A DNA stretch of 64,000 bases, taken from Lepagella muris (GTDB taxonomy: Bacteria; Bacteroidota; Bacteroidia; Bacteroidales; Muribaculaceae). Of the stretch, positions 25,230-35,100 are shown in pieces. The stretch lies in contig NZ_SRYB01000010.1 in assembly GCF_004793975.1 (NCBI RefSeq), positions 68,069-132,068 of the forward strand, written 5' to 3'. Positions within the stretch are counted from its first letter, which is position 1. Every line of letters begins with the position of its first letter. The notes under the pieces are model-generated. The model was given only the letters and a program-made list of their open reading frames with translations. It had not been told where the DNA came from and did not search any database. The position numbers and the translations under genes were made by a program.

Positions 25230-25258
25230 AATCTACAAAAGTTTTAATCGTAATGAAA
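25161..25258. repeat. Three 18-20-bp elements at 40-bp spacing (palindrome plus direct repeat)
   Basis: GTTTTCATTACGATTAAAAC at 25161-25180 is the exact reverse complement of 25201-25220, and 18 bases of the latter recur at 25241-25258. The blocks 25179-25218 and 25219-25258 form an imperfect 40-bp tandem repeat. A minus-strand -7 box (TATATTTG, 25187-25194) lies inside the palindrome. It sits upstream of the regulator and NVEALA cluster, so an operator role is plausible. Confidence 0.7.
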
Positions 25259-25263
25259 TTTGT

Positions 25264-26541
25264 TTATAGTGGGAGTATTCTGCCCTTAGGATATTGCGGG
25301 AGAGGCTCAGCCATATAGGGAAGAGCCTTTTTGTATTCTTCAACTGATGCGGCAGGCACCTTCACACATCCCTTGAAAAGATCGAGGCGCACGATCAGAT
25401 CACCCTCGAATAACGGGGGCTCTTCCCCAAGGAAGGTGATGCAGGTCAGCTTTTCGGGAAAAGTGAAGATTTCCTCTCCGATGCTTTTCAGCGATGCAGG
25501 AAAGGTTATTGCCATGAGGGCATCACAGCATCCAAAAGCCTCGTTGCCAATCCGTTCCAATCCCTCATTCAGAATTATGCTCTTCATGCTGCCGCAATTA
25601 TAGAAGCATTTGTCTCCAACTCTTTTTATGGAAGGGGGCAATACAATTCCCTCCTCCGCCCGGCATACGCAGAATGCATAGTCATCCAGCTCGCTTACAC
25701 TGTCGGGGATTGAGTATGATTGTGCCACAGGTAGGTGGGCACACAGGTGGTCTCCGCAGATAATCGCGCGCCCTTCATGCACAAATTTACCTTCGAGGTC
25801 TACGCTGCCTCGTCCGGCAATCGGGTTAGCTCCTACTTTCTCCACCGATTGCGGAATGTGGAGTTTCTTGATTCTTGTGCCATAGAAAGCCAGATCGCCG
25901 ATACTGCGCACATTATCATGCAGTATGACTTCGGTGGGACCGAGGGGTGGGTAGTTGCGGTACCAGTTGTCGTCGCGTGCCGATGATGAAAAGGCCTTAT
26001 CGCCAATTCTCTCCATATTGGCGGGAATGGAGAATGATTCACCCTCACCGAAATACGCGATAAGCGTGCCATTGTATACAATTGTATTCCCTTCTACAAA
26101 TTTGCCTTCCACTGATCTTACCCAAGAACAGTCGGCGAAGGCACCTTCACCGATCTCTGCCACACCTTTGCCAATTTTGATCTTGTTGAGCTTGATGCAG
26201 CCACAGAATGCACGCTTGCCAATGTGTGTCACCTTATTGGGTATGGTGAGGGTCTTTATATGTTCCAGTTTGGCAAACGCTTCGTCACCTATGTATTCCA
26301 GATTTGAGGGGAGTTTGAGAGATCGGAGTCGGGTGACGTCTTTAAAAGCCTTCGCCCCGATGCGACGCAGGCTTGCGGGTAGCACGATTTTAGTGACGGA
26401 GAACAATTCTTTTTTCACTCCGGCGAAAGCACCGTCGGCCACCTCAGTCACGCCTTCCGGTATTTCAAGAGAAAAGCATGCTTTGCCATCTGTGGCAAAG
26501 GCTTTTATCAATTTTCCATCAATAATGTCTAACTCTATCAT
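25264..26541 (-). CDS. LRR_5 (BspA-like) leucine-rich repeat protein, no signal peptide
   Basis: A 425-residue protein made of BspA-type LRR_5 repeats: LRRIGAKAF, LEYIGDEAFAKL, VTHIGKRAFCGC, AEIGEGAFADCSW, MERIGDKAF, LERIGNEAFGCCDAL. The start is the ATG at 26541 (MIELDIIDG); reading further upstream would run into the next gene in a non-homologous frame. No signal peptide or membrane span is seen, unlike secreted BspA adhesins, so it may be cytosolic or exported by another route. Four nt downstream of a paralogue (26546-28054), same operon. The substrate or partner is unknown. Confidence 0.8.
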   Translation of the reverse strand: MIELDIIDGKLIKAFATDGKACFSLEIPEGVTEVADGAFAGVKKELFSVTKIVLPASLRRIGAKAFKDVTRLRSLKLPSNLEYIGDEAFAKLEHIKTLTIPNKVTHIGKRAFCGCIKLNKIKIGKGVAEIGEGAFADCSWVRSVEGKFVEGNTIVYNGTLIAYFGEGESFSIPANMERIGDKAFSSSARDDNWYRNYPPLGPTEVILHDNVRSIGDLAFYGTRIKKLHIPQSVEKVGANPIAGRGSVDLEGKFVHEGRAIICGDHLCAHLPVAQSYSIPDSVSELDDYAFCVCRAEEGIVLPPSIKRVGDKCFYNCGSMKSIILNEGLERIGNEAFGCCDALMAITFPASLKSIGEEIFTFPEKLTCITFLGEEPPLFEGDLIVRLDLFKGCVKVPAASVEEYKKALPYMAEPLPQYPKGRILPL

Positions 26542-26545
26542 AATC

Positions 26546-28054
26546 TTACCTCTCCCACACATGGATTTTGTCGGAAAACTCGGGATATGCGTTACGGTAT
26601 GCTTCGAGCGCCTCCTCAGGCACGTAGATGGCATTGATACGCATACCGGTAGTATCGATCTTGGGAGGAGTGACGGGTTCGAACCAGTAGGTATTTGCAG
26701 ATGCAGAGTAAGCAGCTGTAGAGAAAAATGCATGGTAGCCGATCTCCTTGACATTGGCGGGGATGATGACGCCATCTCTGAACATGTCTGATCGCATTAC
26801 GCTTTGTTCAAATGCCATCTCACCGATGATTTCAAGATTTTTCGGGAGCGCATCTACAGGGAGACACATGTTGCTGCAATACGCGAACGCCTTGCTACCG
26901 ATGACGGTTACGCAGTCGGGGAAGGTCACGCCACTAATTTCTCCAAGATAGCATGCCATCGGTGCAATTTCTGTGACATTTTCAGGAATATTCAACGTGA
27001 AAGAGCGATTGCCGGCACCCGCCAACAGGGTATTCCCCTCTACCAGCGCGCTGCCGTCGGCAGTTGCGAATTTTCCGGAGAATTTTTCAATTATAGTAGT
27101 TGAGAAAGCTCCGTACTCAATGGTTGTCACGCTCTCCGGCACCTCAATTTCGGTGATGGAGGAGCGTTGAAAAGCGCCGGTACCAATGCTTTCCAATGAG
27201 GATGGCAGAGTTACCGAGGTCAAGTTCTTGGCATCAAACAGGGCATCGCTGCCGATGCGCTTGACGCCTTCAGGTATTTCCAGATGGGATTCTTTTGATG
27301 CTGCCGTATATGCGAGCAATGTGCCGTCAAAGATAAGCATGCGTTTGTCGGCGGATGCACCTCTACCATCGATTGTCGCCAGCAAATGACATCGACTGAC
27401 TACTCTCTCTCCTATTCGCTCCACACTCTTCCCAATCTTTATCTTTTTAAGTTTGGAGCAATCGGAAAATGCTTCCACTCCGATGCTGGTGACCGAGTCG
27501 GGGATTGTGGCAGTGCCAAGCGCGGTGTTAGAGAAGGCATAGTCCCCAATCTTCTCCAGACCCTTCGGCAGTTTGACAGATGTGAGATGGGTGCAGCCTC
27601 TAAACGCTTCTTTCCCGATCTCTTTAAGGGTAGATGGTAAGATGATTTTTTTTGCCCAGAATCCGGATAAAGCCCCTGGTGCGATAGCCGTCATCCCTTC
27701 CGGCACACTCACCTCACCGGAATTATAAGAGTCAAAATGCTTGATGAGTACATTGTCAATGATAAGCATGTTGTCTACCAGCAGCTTACTCTTTAGCTTA
27801 CAAATACCGTCAAAGGTCTCCGGATGGATCGTCTCTACCGAGTCGGGGAGTTCAATATAGTGGAGGAAGAGATCCTCTTCAATGCCCTTGTTTGTGTCAA
27901 AGAACGCATGTGCACCGATGGCTGTGACAGGGGTCTCAAACTCATAAGTGGCGGTGTTTTCACCGACAACTTCAGACTTTAATACAGCGTCAAACGCCTC
28001 GCGATTGATGCGAGGCTTGGAAAATGGGCCGAATCCAATCTTGATTTCATTCAT
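26546..28054 (-). CDS. LRR_5 (BspA-like) leucine-rich repeat protein, no signal peptide
   Basis: A 502-residue paralogue of the following gene. LRR_5 repeats include LKEIGKEAFRGC, LEKIGDYAFSNTAL, VTSIGVEAFSDCSKLKK, VKRIGSDALFDAKN and VTVIGSKAFAYCSNM. The C-terminal end (PPKIDTTGMRINAIYVPEEA) is typical of BspA-type repeats. The start is the ATG at 28054 (MNEIKIGFG), preferred to 28105 because the latter adds a poorly conserved 17-residue tail. No export signal. It is probably transcribed from the strong promoter at 28446-28477, through a structured leader of about 380 nt. Confidence 0.8.
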   Translation of the reverse strand: MNEIKIGFGPFSKPRINREAFDAVLKSEVVGENTATYEFETPVTAIGAHAFFDTNKGIEEDLFLHYIELPDSVETIHPETFDGICKLKSKLLVDNMLIIDNVLIKHFDSYNSGEVSVPEGMTAIAPGALSGFWAKKIILPSTLKEIGKEAFRGCTHLTSVKLPKGLEKIGDYAFSNTALGTATIPDSVTSIGVEAFSDCSKLKKIKIGKSVERIGERVVSRCHLLATIDGRGASADKRMLIFDGTLLAYTAASKESHLEIPEGVKRIGSDALFDAKNLTSVTLPSSLESIGTGAFQRSSITEIEVPESVTTIEYGAFSTTIIEKFSGKFATADGSALVEGNTLLAGAGNRSFTLNIPENVTEIAPMACYLGEISGVTFPDCVTVIGSKAFAYCSNMCLPVDALPKNLEIIGEMAFEQSVMRSDMFRDGVIIPANVKEIGYHAFFSTAAYSASANTYWFEPVTPPKIDTTGMRINAIYVPEEALEAYRNAYPEFSDKIHVWER

Positions 28055-28059
28055 AGTTG

Positions 28060-28440
28060 GCTTTGCTGTTAAGAAGTTTATGTAAACACTTGTCGCCTGA
28101 TCCACAGACGAGATATCCGAAAGGATAGTTTACTGGCTTTTTAGCAGTCGCCGATAAAAACTCAATCTATTTGATTCCGGTCTTTGCAAAAAGACTTGAC
28201 TTGCAGAAAGAATCCAACAGGCACACACGGTGGTAAAAACCACAAAAAATGCACCGCTCATCGGCGATATGCGATGAAGCCAGATTCTGCAAGACGGGAC
28301 GCAGAGTATGTCATGGTTTTGGGGAAGAAGAGCCGTCCCATCACTTTCAGTCCATCGTGCAGACCGAATTGCCAAGGTGATGTAATCTTCCCTCCATAAG
28401 GAGCAATCTATGTATAGAGACAGACTGCTCCTGAGGATTG
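28060..28440 (-). ncRNA. Putative structured non-coding RNA or long leader
   Basis: A near-perfect minus-strand promoter (28446-28477) reads into about 380 nt with no convincing ORF but many stems. They are 28399-28431 (11-bp hairpin with one G-U), an 8-bp stem with loop GCACGAU near 28345-28370, a CATCG/CGATG hairpin near 28260-28280, a GTGGT/ACCAC hairpin near 28230, and GTCTTT/AAAGAC near 28175-28192. It could be a free RNA or the leader of the LRR operon. The longest reading frames (about 70-80 codons) do not look like proteins. Confidence 0.4.
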
Positions 28441-28445
28441 CATTG

Positions 28446-28477
28446 CAAATTTAAGAAAAAACTTTTTCGAAACCAAA
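28446..28477 (-). promoter_or_regulatory. Strong Bacteroidetes promoter (minus strand)
   Basis: Read on the minus strand: TTTG (28477-28474), 20-nt spacer, TAAATTTG (28453-28446). It is an exact consensus match, nearly 400 nt upstream of the LRR operon. Confidence 0.7.
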
Positions 28478-28607
28478 TGTTACCGTCACTTTTCCGGGAG
28501 GCTCACAGGGCAACCACACAGAATTTATTGATTTTTAATAGTTCTTCCTCTGTAAAATCTTGCGATTGATTTCTTGGAGTTAGACCCCGTTTCAAAAAAA
28601 TGGAGTC

Positions 28608-30116
28608 TTAACGCGAGGAGCCTTGCGCTGTCAGCTCCGTCTCGCGGATGATGAGGAGACGGTCACCGGGATGCAGGCGACGGGTGCCGTTGGGAACTAT
28701 GTAGCGGTCGCCACGGCGTATCATCATGACGAGTGAACCCTCAGGCAAATTCATGTCGCGTAAGGTGCGTCCGCGAGAAAGATGTTCCTCCGTGAGCGTC
28801 AGGGTGTTGAGTGTGGTGGGAAGCTCATCAGCAAGTTCCACGCCGAAGTCATCATCATCCACGGCATCCGTATCTATAAGTTTCAGCCGACGAGCAGTCG
28901 CAATCACGGTGGTGCCCTGTACGAGCAGCGACAGGAGAGTCACAAAAAACACTATATTGAAAATCTGGGATGCCCCCTCAATGCCGGCGATGACCGGATA
29001 GGTGGCGAATATGATGGGCACCGCTCCACGAAGACCCACCCACGATACAAACAGTTTTGAGCGCATAGAAATCTTCCGTAGCGGTGAAAGCGACAGGAAT
29101 ACGCTTAACGGACGCCCGACAAGAATCATGAACACTCCGATAAGCAGCGACACGGCTGCCACCTCCACCATCTCATGAGGATTGACTAAAAGCCCCAGCA
29201 TGAGGAACACCACTATCTGTGCAAGCCACGTCAATCCGTCAAGGAATTTCAAGATACCCCTGCTGTTCGGGATAGTGGCGTTACCGAGGACAATGCCACA
29301 TACGTATACGGCAAGATAGCCGTTTCCGGAAAGCGCGGTAGTCACTGCAAACGTGAAGAACACGCTTCCCACTATCATTATCGACAGCATCGATGCCGCC
29401 TGTGAGGCATCCTCCCTTGCCCCCGCCTCTCCTCCGATACGGTTGTAGAATCCGATTAGTCGGAGGGTGATCTTTCCCATGAGCCACCCCATGCCGAGCC
29501 CCACTCCAAACTGCAACAGAAGTTCAAGCAGAATCGACCCGGCGGAGAGCTTACCCCCTATTGTCAGCACCTCGATAAGTATGATGGTCAGCATATACGC
29601 CATGGGGTCGTTCGAACCGCTCTCCAGCTCAAGCATCGGGCGCAGGTTGTTTTTAAGACCCACCTTCTGGCTACCGAGTATCCCGAATACGGAAGCCGAG
29701 TCGGTCGATGACATTGTGGCGGCAAGAAGCAATGAGGGCACAAAGGCAAAATGGATATTAGTCCAGCTCATTCCGGAGAGCCACCAAATAAACGCACCGG
29801 TTATAAGAGCGGTAAGCAAGACACCGACAGTGGAAAGCACGATGCCCGGCACTATTATGGGGCGTATGGCTGCTATCTTTGTACCCATTCCTCCTGAAAA
29901 GAGGATGATGCAGAGGGCTATCATTCCGATGAACTGTGCGGTATGCATGTCGCTGAACTGAATGCCGGCACCATCCGTTCCGAATCCCATACCCACTAAA
30001 AGGAAGATAAGGAGCAATGGGAGTCCGAAACGATAGCTGGTCTTTCCGATCAATACGCCTGCCACAAGAAGTAGCGAGCCGACAAGAAGGATGTTTTCTG
30101 TAGTAATGTATTCCAT
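28608..30116 (-). CDS. K+/H+ antiporter of the NhaP2/CvrA type (CPA1 family)
   Basis: A 502-residue inner-membrane cation/proton antiporter. Residues about 5-400 form the Na_H_exchanger domain with about 12 spans; visible are LPLLLIFLLVGMGFG, SSTDSASVFGILG (ion-site Asp), LELESGSNDPMAYML and RPLSVFLSLSPL, then SWVGLRGAVPIIFATYP. The C-terminal TrkA_C-like domain (about 425-495) reads GRTLRDMNLPEGSLVMMIRR and HPGDRLLIIRE. NhaP2/CvrA proteins control cytosolic K+ and pH under low osmolarity. It lies downstream of the ECF sigma gene on the same strand, across a 7-mer repeat spacer; no functional link is obvious. Confidence 0.92.
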   Translation of the reverse strand: MEYITTENILLVGSLLLVAGVLIGKTSYRFGLPLLLIFLLVGMGFGTDGAGIQFSDMHTAQFIGMIALCIILFSGGMGTKIAAIRPIIVPGIVLSTVGVLLTALITGAFIWWLSGMSWTNIHFAFVPSLLLAATMSSTDSASVFGILGSQKVGLKNNLRPMLELESGSNDPMAYMLTIILIEVLTIGGKLSAGSILLELLLQFGVGLGMGWLMGKITLRLIGFYNRIGGEAGAREDASQAASMLSIMIVGSVFFTFAVTTALSGNGYLAVYVCGIVLGNATIPNSRGILKFLDGLTWLAQIVVFLMLGLLVNPHEMVEVAAVSLLIGVFMILVGRPLSVFLSLSPLRKISMRSKLFVSWVGLRGAVPIIFATYPVIAGIEGASQIFNIVFFVTLLSLLVQGTTVIATARRLKLIDTDAVDDDDFGVELADELPTTLNTLTLTEEHLSRGRTLRDMNLPEGSLVMMIRRGDRYIVPNGTRRLHPGDRLLIIRETELTAQGSSR

Positions 30117-30125
30117 TGGGAGGTT

Positions 30126-30174
30126 GGGTTTAGAGTTTATGGTTTATGGTTTAGGGTTTAGGGTTTAGAGGGAA
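30126..30174. repeat. 7-bp degenerate tandem array (GGGTTTA-type)
   Basis: Seven consecutive 7-mers: GGGTTTA, GAGTTTA, TGGTTTA, TGGTTTA, GGGTTTA, GGGTTTA, GAGGGAA. It lies between the sigma and antiporter genes and uses the same unit as the arrays around 6244-6392 and 40991-41097. Confidence 0.75.
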
Positions 30175-30181
30175 GTTAGGA

Positions 30182-30769
30182 TTATACTGAGTCGGCGAGC
30201 TGCATCGAGAGGAGCATGAGGATGTATTCCTCGCTTATCGACCTGCCAAGTCGCTGGCGAAGGAGTTCCAGAAGACGTGCCTTCCTTTTCTTTACCGTGA
30301 TTTCCGCTATTGCTAATTGCTCTGCCACTTCCGAGTTTCTCAACGCCTGCTCAAAACTCAGCTCAAATATCTGACGATAAATCTCGGGCAACGACTGCAC
30401 GGCGGTATAAATGATATCGACAGTCTCCTGCTCCACTATATCCAACGACACATCATCATCACTCCATTCCCCGTCAGTCTTAACCTTCTCTATATAAATG
30501 CCATTATTCTCCGCCTTCCGAATCATATCCACAGCGCGATTGCGTATCGTCACAAAAAGCCATGATCTCCATTGCGACTCATTCTTTATCTCTTCTCGTG
30601 CCAGATAAGTCTTAAGAATTGAGTCCTGCACACAATCCTCTGCCATGAATGTAAGGGTCTCCCCCAATAATCTTGTGGCATAACGAATCAATCCAGGATA
30701 CATATAAGCATACAGGGGATGTATGTCTCCTGAAACAAACGACCGATATATGTAGTTGTAATCAAGCAT
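30182..30769 (-). CDS. ECF-type RNA polymerase sigma factor (FecI-like)
   Basis: A 195-residue sigma-70 family protein of the Bacteroidetes ECF group. Region 2 is seen around ETLTFMAEDCVQDSILKTYL and WRSWLFVTIRNRAVDMIRK; region 4 around LPEIYRQIFELSFEQALRNS and VAEQLAIAEITVKKRKARL. The ATG at 30769 (MLDYNYIY) was chosen over the TTG at 30781. It is divergent from the FecR-like anti-sigma gene at 30988 and the SusC/SusD operon, the usual arrangement for trans-envelope control in which SusC with an STN domain signals through FecR to free the sigma factor. Confidence 0.92.
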   Translation of the reverse strand: MLDYNYIYRSFVSGDIHPLYAYMYPGLIRYATRLLGETLTFMAEDCVQDSILKTYLAREEIKNESQWRSWLFVTIRNRAVDMIRKAENNGIYIEKVKTDGEWSDDDVSLDIVEQETVDIIYTAVQSLPEIYRQIFELSFEQALRNSEVAEQLAIAEITVKKRKARLLELLRQRLGRSISEEYILMLLSMQLADSV

Positions 30770-30987
30770 TAGCACTAACAAAATTATTCATAATATTTCT
30801 ATTTCACAACAATTACCCCGCTTTTTAGTAATCGCAAACAAAAAAAGAAGTAAATATGGCGCATAATGCCGATAAATTCCGAAGATTAATTATTTTTTTG
30901 CAATCAATGGCATATTTTTTCAAAATAAATGTATACCAAATCAAATTTCAAACGTAATAGAGAACAACAAATCTTATTGCAACCACT

Positions 30988-32139
30988 ATGTCCGGTATCA
31001 GTAATCTGTTTTTCAAACGTCTCCTGTCAAGGCTCTCCTCCGAAGAGAAGATGGAGATCAGCCGTTGGGAATCGCAAAGCGAGAGCCATCGCGATCTGTC
31101 GCGACGACTCTCCGACCCCGGTGTCATCGACCATGAGCTACGGATGAGAAGCATCATTGACACCGAGAGAGCGGAATCCGACATGCGACGCCGGATAAAG
31201 GACATCGACAGGAACCGACGCAGAGTGCGTCGGCTCGCCGCAGCGATTACGGGAGTGGCGGTCGCAGCCGTGGTGGCGATTGTTATGCTACATGAGTCTC
31301 CGGATAAAACCACAATTGTCAAGCCGACAGCGACACGGGTTGTGGAGATTGCTTCAATCGACGACATAAAGCCCGGCACATCAAAGGCCATACTCTCCGT
31401 AGGATCAGACACTATCGTAGTGCGAGACAATGCCGACATGGCTGAAAGATGCCATGAAAACGCCGCAAAGATAGTAGACGACAAGCCTCTATGCCTCAAC
31501 ATACCCGTGGGATGCGAATTTAAGATCATACTTGAGGATTCCACCGAAGTATGGCTGAACTCCGATTCCAAACTTTTCTACCCACAGCATTTCGCCTCCG
31601 GAGAGAGGAAGGTAAAAGTGGCGGGAGAGGCATATTTCAAAGTCAGGAAGGATGATACGCGCCCGTTCTTTGTTGAGACAGCCGACCAGATGATCCACGT
31701 CTACGGCACATCGTTCAACGTCAGGGACTATCCTGACGACCCGTGTGCGTTCATTACCCTTGAAAGCGGATCAATCGCCCTCTCCTCAATCGGAAACAAC
31801 GGCGGCGAGATTCATCTATCCCCCGGAAATCAGGCAGTATTTGACCGCAGCGACAACCGATTAAAAATGAAGGAGGTGAATCCGGAAGTCATAACGGGTT
31901 GGCGTCACGGGAGATTCATCTTTGAGGAGCAGCCGATCTCCGCAATAATGCGTGACCTCAGCAGATGGTATGACTTCAAATACCGATTTACCGACCCATC
32001 AATCGAGGATATCGTATTCATGGGCAGCATTCCACGATATGCAGAGTTTGAGACCGCCATACAGATCATCGAGAATTGCGGAGACATAAAATTCTCATTG
32101 GAGAATGGAGTGGTGATAATCTCCCGACAAACTCAATAA
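30988..32139 (+). CDS. FecR-like anti-sigma factor (DUF4974)
   Basis: A 383-residue inner-membrane protein. The N-terminal cytosolic anti-sigma part (about residues 1-82) precedes one span (LAAAITGVAVAAVVAIVML, about 84-103). A periplasmic FecR domain follows (about 170-275: IPVGCEFKIILEDSTEVWLN, GERKVKVAGEAYFKV, VYGTSFNVRDYP). The C-terminal DUF4974 (about 305-383) reads FIFEEQPISAIMRDLSRWYD. It pairs with the divergent ECF sigma gene and the STN-SusC that starts 46 nt downstream; by family knowledge it passes the import signal to the sigma factor. Confidence 0.93.
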   Translation: MSGISNLFFKRLLSRLSSEEKMEISRWESQSESHRDLSRRLSDPGVIDHELRMRSIIDTERAESDMRRRIKDIDRNRRRVRRLAAAITGVAVAAVVAIVMLHESPDKTTIVKPTATRVVEIASIDDIKPGTSKAILSVGSDTIVVRDNADMAERCHENAAKIVDDKPLCLNIPVGCEFKIILEDSTEVWLNSDSKLFYPQHFASGERKVKVAGEAYFKVRKDDTRPFFVETADQMIHVYGTSFNVRDYPDDPCAFITLESGSIALSSIGNNGGEIHLSPGNQAVFDRSDNRLKMKEVNPEVITGWRHGRFIFEEQPISAIMRDLSRWYDFKYRFTDPSIEDIVFMGSIPRYAEFETAIQIIENCGDIKFSLENGVVIISRQTQ

Positions 32140-32185
32140 TTACAAAAAAATTTAACTTCAACTATAACTAACAAAACCAGCATCA

Positions 32186-35100
32186 ATGAACAGGAGAAAC
32201 ATTTTTCTATTGATTATCTTGATGATAATCCCTTTCACCGCACTTGCGCGAAACTATAGCGCAACATTTCATAATGCGGATGCAGAATCGGCAATTGCCA
32301 TCTTAAAGAAAGCCACAGGATGCGATTTCGTGTATCATAAGAAACTGATAACCGACCTTCATTCCACGGTCACAGGGAAATACCATGATCTTCCCCTTGA
32401 CAGGCTCCTTGATGAGACAATTGACTTCCAGCTCGGGCTGTCGTACAAAATCGTCGGCAATACCGTCTCTCTGAGCATAAAGCCCAAGGGGAGCAAACTG
32501 AAGGCTACCGTCTCCGGCACAATCTTTGATGAGGAGGGCGACCCACTGCCGGGTGCCACTGTCTCAATACAAGGCACCACTAACGGTGTCGCTTCCGACA
32601 TCGACGGAAACTTCACGCTGCATATCGACAACGAGAACCCCATCCTCCTTGTCAATTGCATAGGCATGCACCCCTATCATCTGGCTCTGACCGACAAGTC
32701 GGTGAAATCTCATCTGAAAATCGTCATGAGTAGCAGCATCTCACAGATGGATGAAGTGGTGGTGACAGGCTATCAGAATATCAAGAAGGAGAACGCCACA
32801 GGTGCATTCCAACAGATTTCATCAAAAGATCTCGACACCCGTACAATGTCGAACCTAACCGCCAATCTTGAAGGTAAGGTGGCAGGTATGGTAGTACAGG
32901 ACAACAAGATACAGATCCGCGGCACCGGCACCTTGAAGGCAAGCACATCCCCTCTCGTGGTGGTGGACGGTCTTCCCATAAACGGCACTCTCAGCGATAT
33001 CAACCCTTACGAAATAGAGAAAGTGACAATCCTGAAAGATGCGGCGGCAGCTGCTATCTACGGAGCAAGAGCCTCTAACGGTGTCATCGTCGTGGTCACA
33101 AAGAAGGGGCTCAGCGAACGTCTGACGGTGGAATTTAACGCTGACTTCACAATACATGAACGTGAGAACTATGATGACCTCGGCTATTGCTCGGCAGCGG
33201 AACTGATAGAACTCGAGACGTCGCAATTCGAATGGCTTAAGAACCGTCCGGACGATTTCTCATATATGGAGAGCAGCTTCAGCCGATATGGCGGCACTTG
33301 GAACCCACTCAACCGGATGATGATAAACCATTATTACGGCAACGTGAGCGATGCCGACTACAACCGTCAGCTTGACACATGGCGACAGAATGACTACATC
33401 AATGATTGGAGCCGATTCATGAACCACACACGTGCTGAACAACGCTACAACCTTTCCGTGCGTACAAAAGGGAAGATTCTCAACAATAATCTCACCGTCA
33501 ACTGGCAAGGCGACAACACCACCATGGTCAACAGCTATGACAACCGTCTGTCTCTCCGCTATCTCGGCGACATAAATCCCATCAAATGGTTTTCTGCCAC
33601 TGTCGGTCTGCAACTTGACAACACCCGCCAGAAGAGCCGTTATTCCTACTACGACTACACCAAATTCACCGACCAGCCTCGCTATCTCTCTTTCTACAAT
33701 CCCGACGGGACCCCTGCCCGCCTACAGGCTGCCGTAGACCTCAATGAGCCGTCGCTCGCAAATCCTGACCTCGGACTAAAGGATGAAGGCTTCGTGCCCG
33801 TAAACGAGATGCTCCAGAACACCTCAAGATACCGCGAGACCTACTCCAGAGCATTCGTGCATCTCAATTTCTTCCCCATACCGGAGCTGAAACTCTCCGG
33901 AATGTTCCAATATGAGGACATCACCGCAAAACGACAGGATCTCCAGCGCGGCGACTCTTACGTGCGACGCCACTGGTATAACCTCTACACCTCAAACGGC
34001 AAGCACAACATGCCGGAGGGTGGACTCATGGATGAGAAGAATATCGAGGATAATTACTATACTTTCCGTGTGCAGGCATCCTACGACAAGACTTTCGCCG
34101 AGAAACACTCCATCAGTGCAATCGCGGGCTATGAATACCGCTACACACGCGACAAATATACCGACATTCAGCTATATGGCTACGACGAGAAGACATTGAC
34201 CAACTCCAACGGCACAATGAACTTCTATGATCTCAGCCGACTGAAGAGCACCGACTTAGGCTCTATCTACAATTCGGGAGTATATTTCTACGGGTCGGAT
34301 GTGGCTGAATTTTCCGACAGCGAGCATAAATACATCTCATATTATGCCACCGCCAACTATACCTTCGACAGCCGCTACAACCTTTCCGGCTCTTACCGTA
34401 TTGATGAGGCTGACCTATTCGGAGCCGACAAGAAATTCACACGCCGCCCGTTATGGTCGGTCGGTGCAAGCTGGAACGTGCATAACGAGGCGTTTCTTCA
34501 GGACAACACATGGATCGACGTGCTGAAACCCCGTTTCAGCTACGGCGTCACCGGCAACATCAATTCCAACTACACGTCATACCTGACTGCAAGGATATCT
34601 GTGCATGAGGATACCGGCGACAAGTATGCCACTATCAACACCCCGCCAAACGACCAGCTGAGATGGGAAAAGACAAAGACACTCAACGTCGGCGTGGATT
34701 TTTCATTCCTCAATTTCCGTATAAACGGATCGCTCGACTACTACGACAAACGCGGCTCCGATATCCTCAGCCTCGTCGACACCGACCCCACCACCGGATG
34801 GGCTTCCCTCAACATGAACAATGCCAACACCCGCAACCGTGGCTTTGAATTGCAGCTCAACGGCGACATCCTGCGTGCCACCCAACCCGAGCAGGTGGGT
34901 ATCAGTGCAGAAATCGCCCTTGCCTACAACAATAATAAGGTGACGAAAATCAACCATATCGCCACTTCAGGCTACAACGCACTTAAATCATCCGACTATA
35001 AGGAGGGGTATCCCGTCAACTCAATCTATTCCTACGTCTGGGACGGCATCCGCTATGACGACGAGGGCTACCAGCACATCTATTGGAAGAAGGCCGACGG

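Noticed and set aside
25161..25258. Possible mini CRISPR array (three 18-20-bp repeats at 40-bp steps)
   Set aside because: One copy is inverted, spacers are similar to one another, and no cas genes are near.
28130..28375. 81-codon minus-strand ORF within the putative RNA region
   Set aside because: No domain, overlaps several stems, and composition looks random; kept as non-coding.
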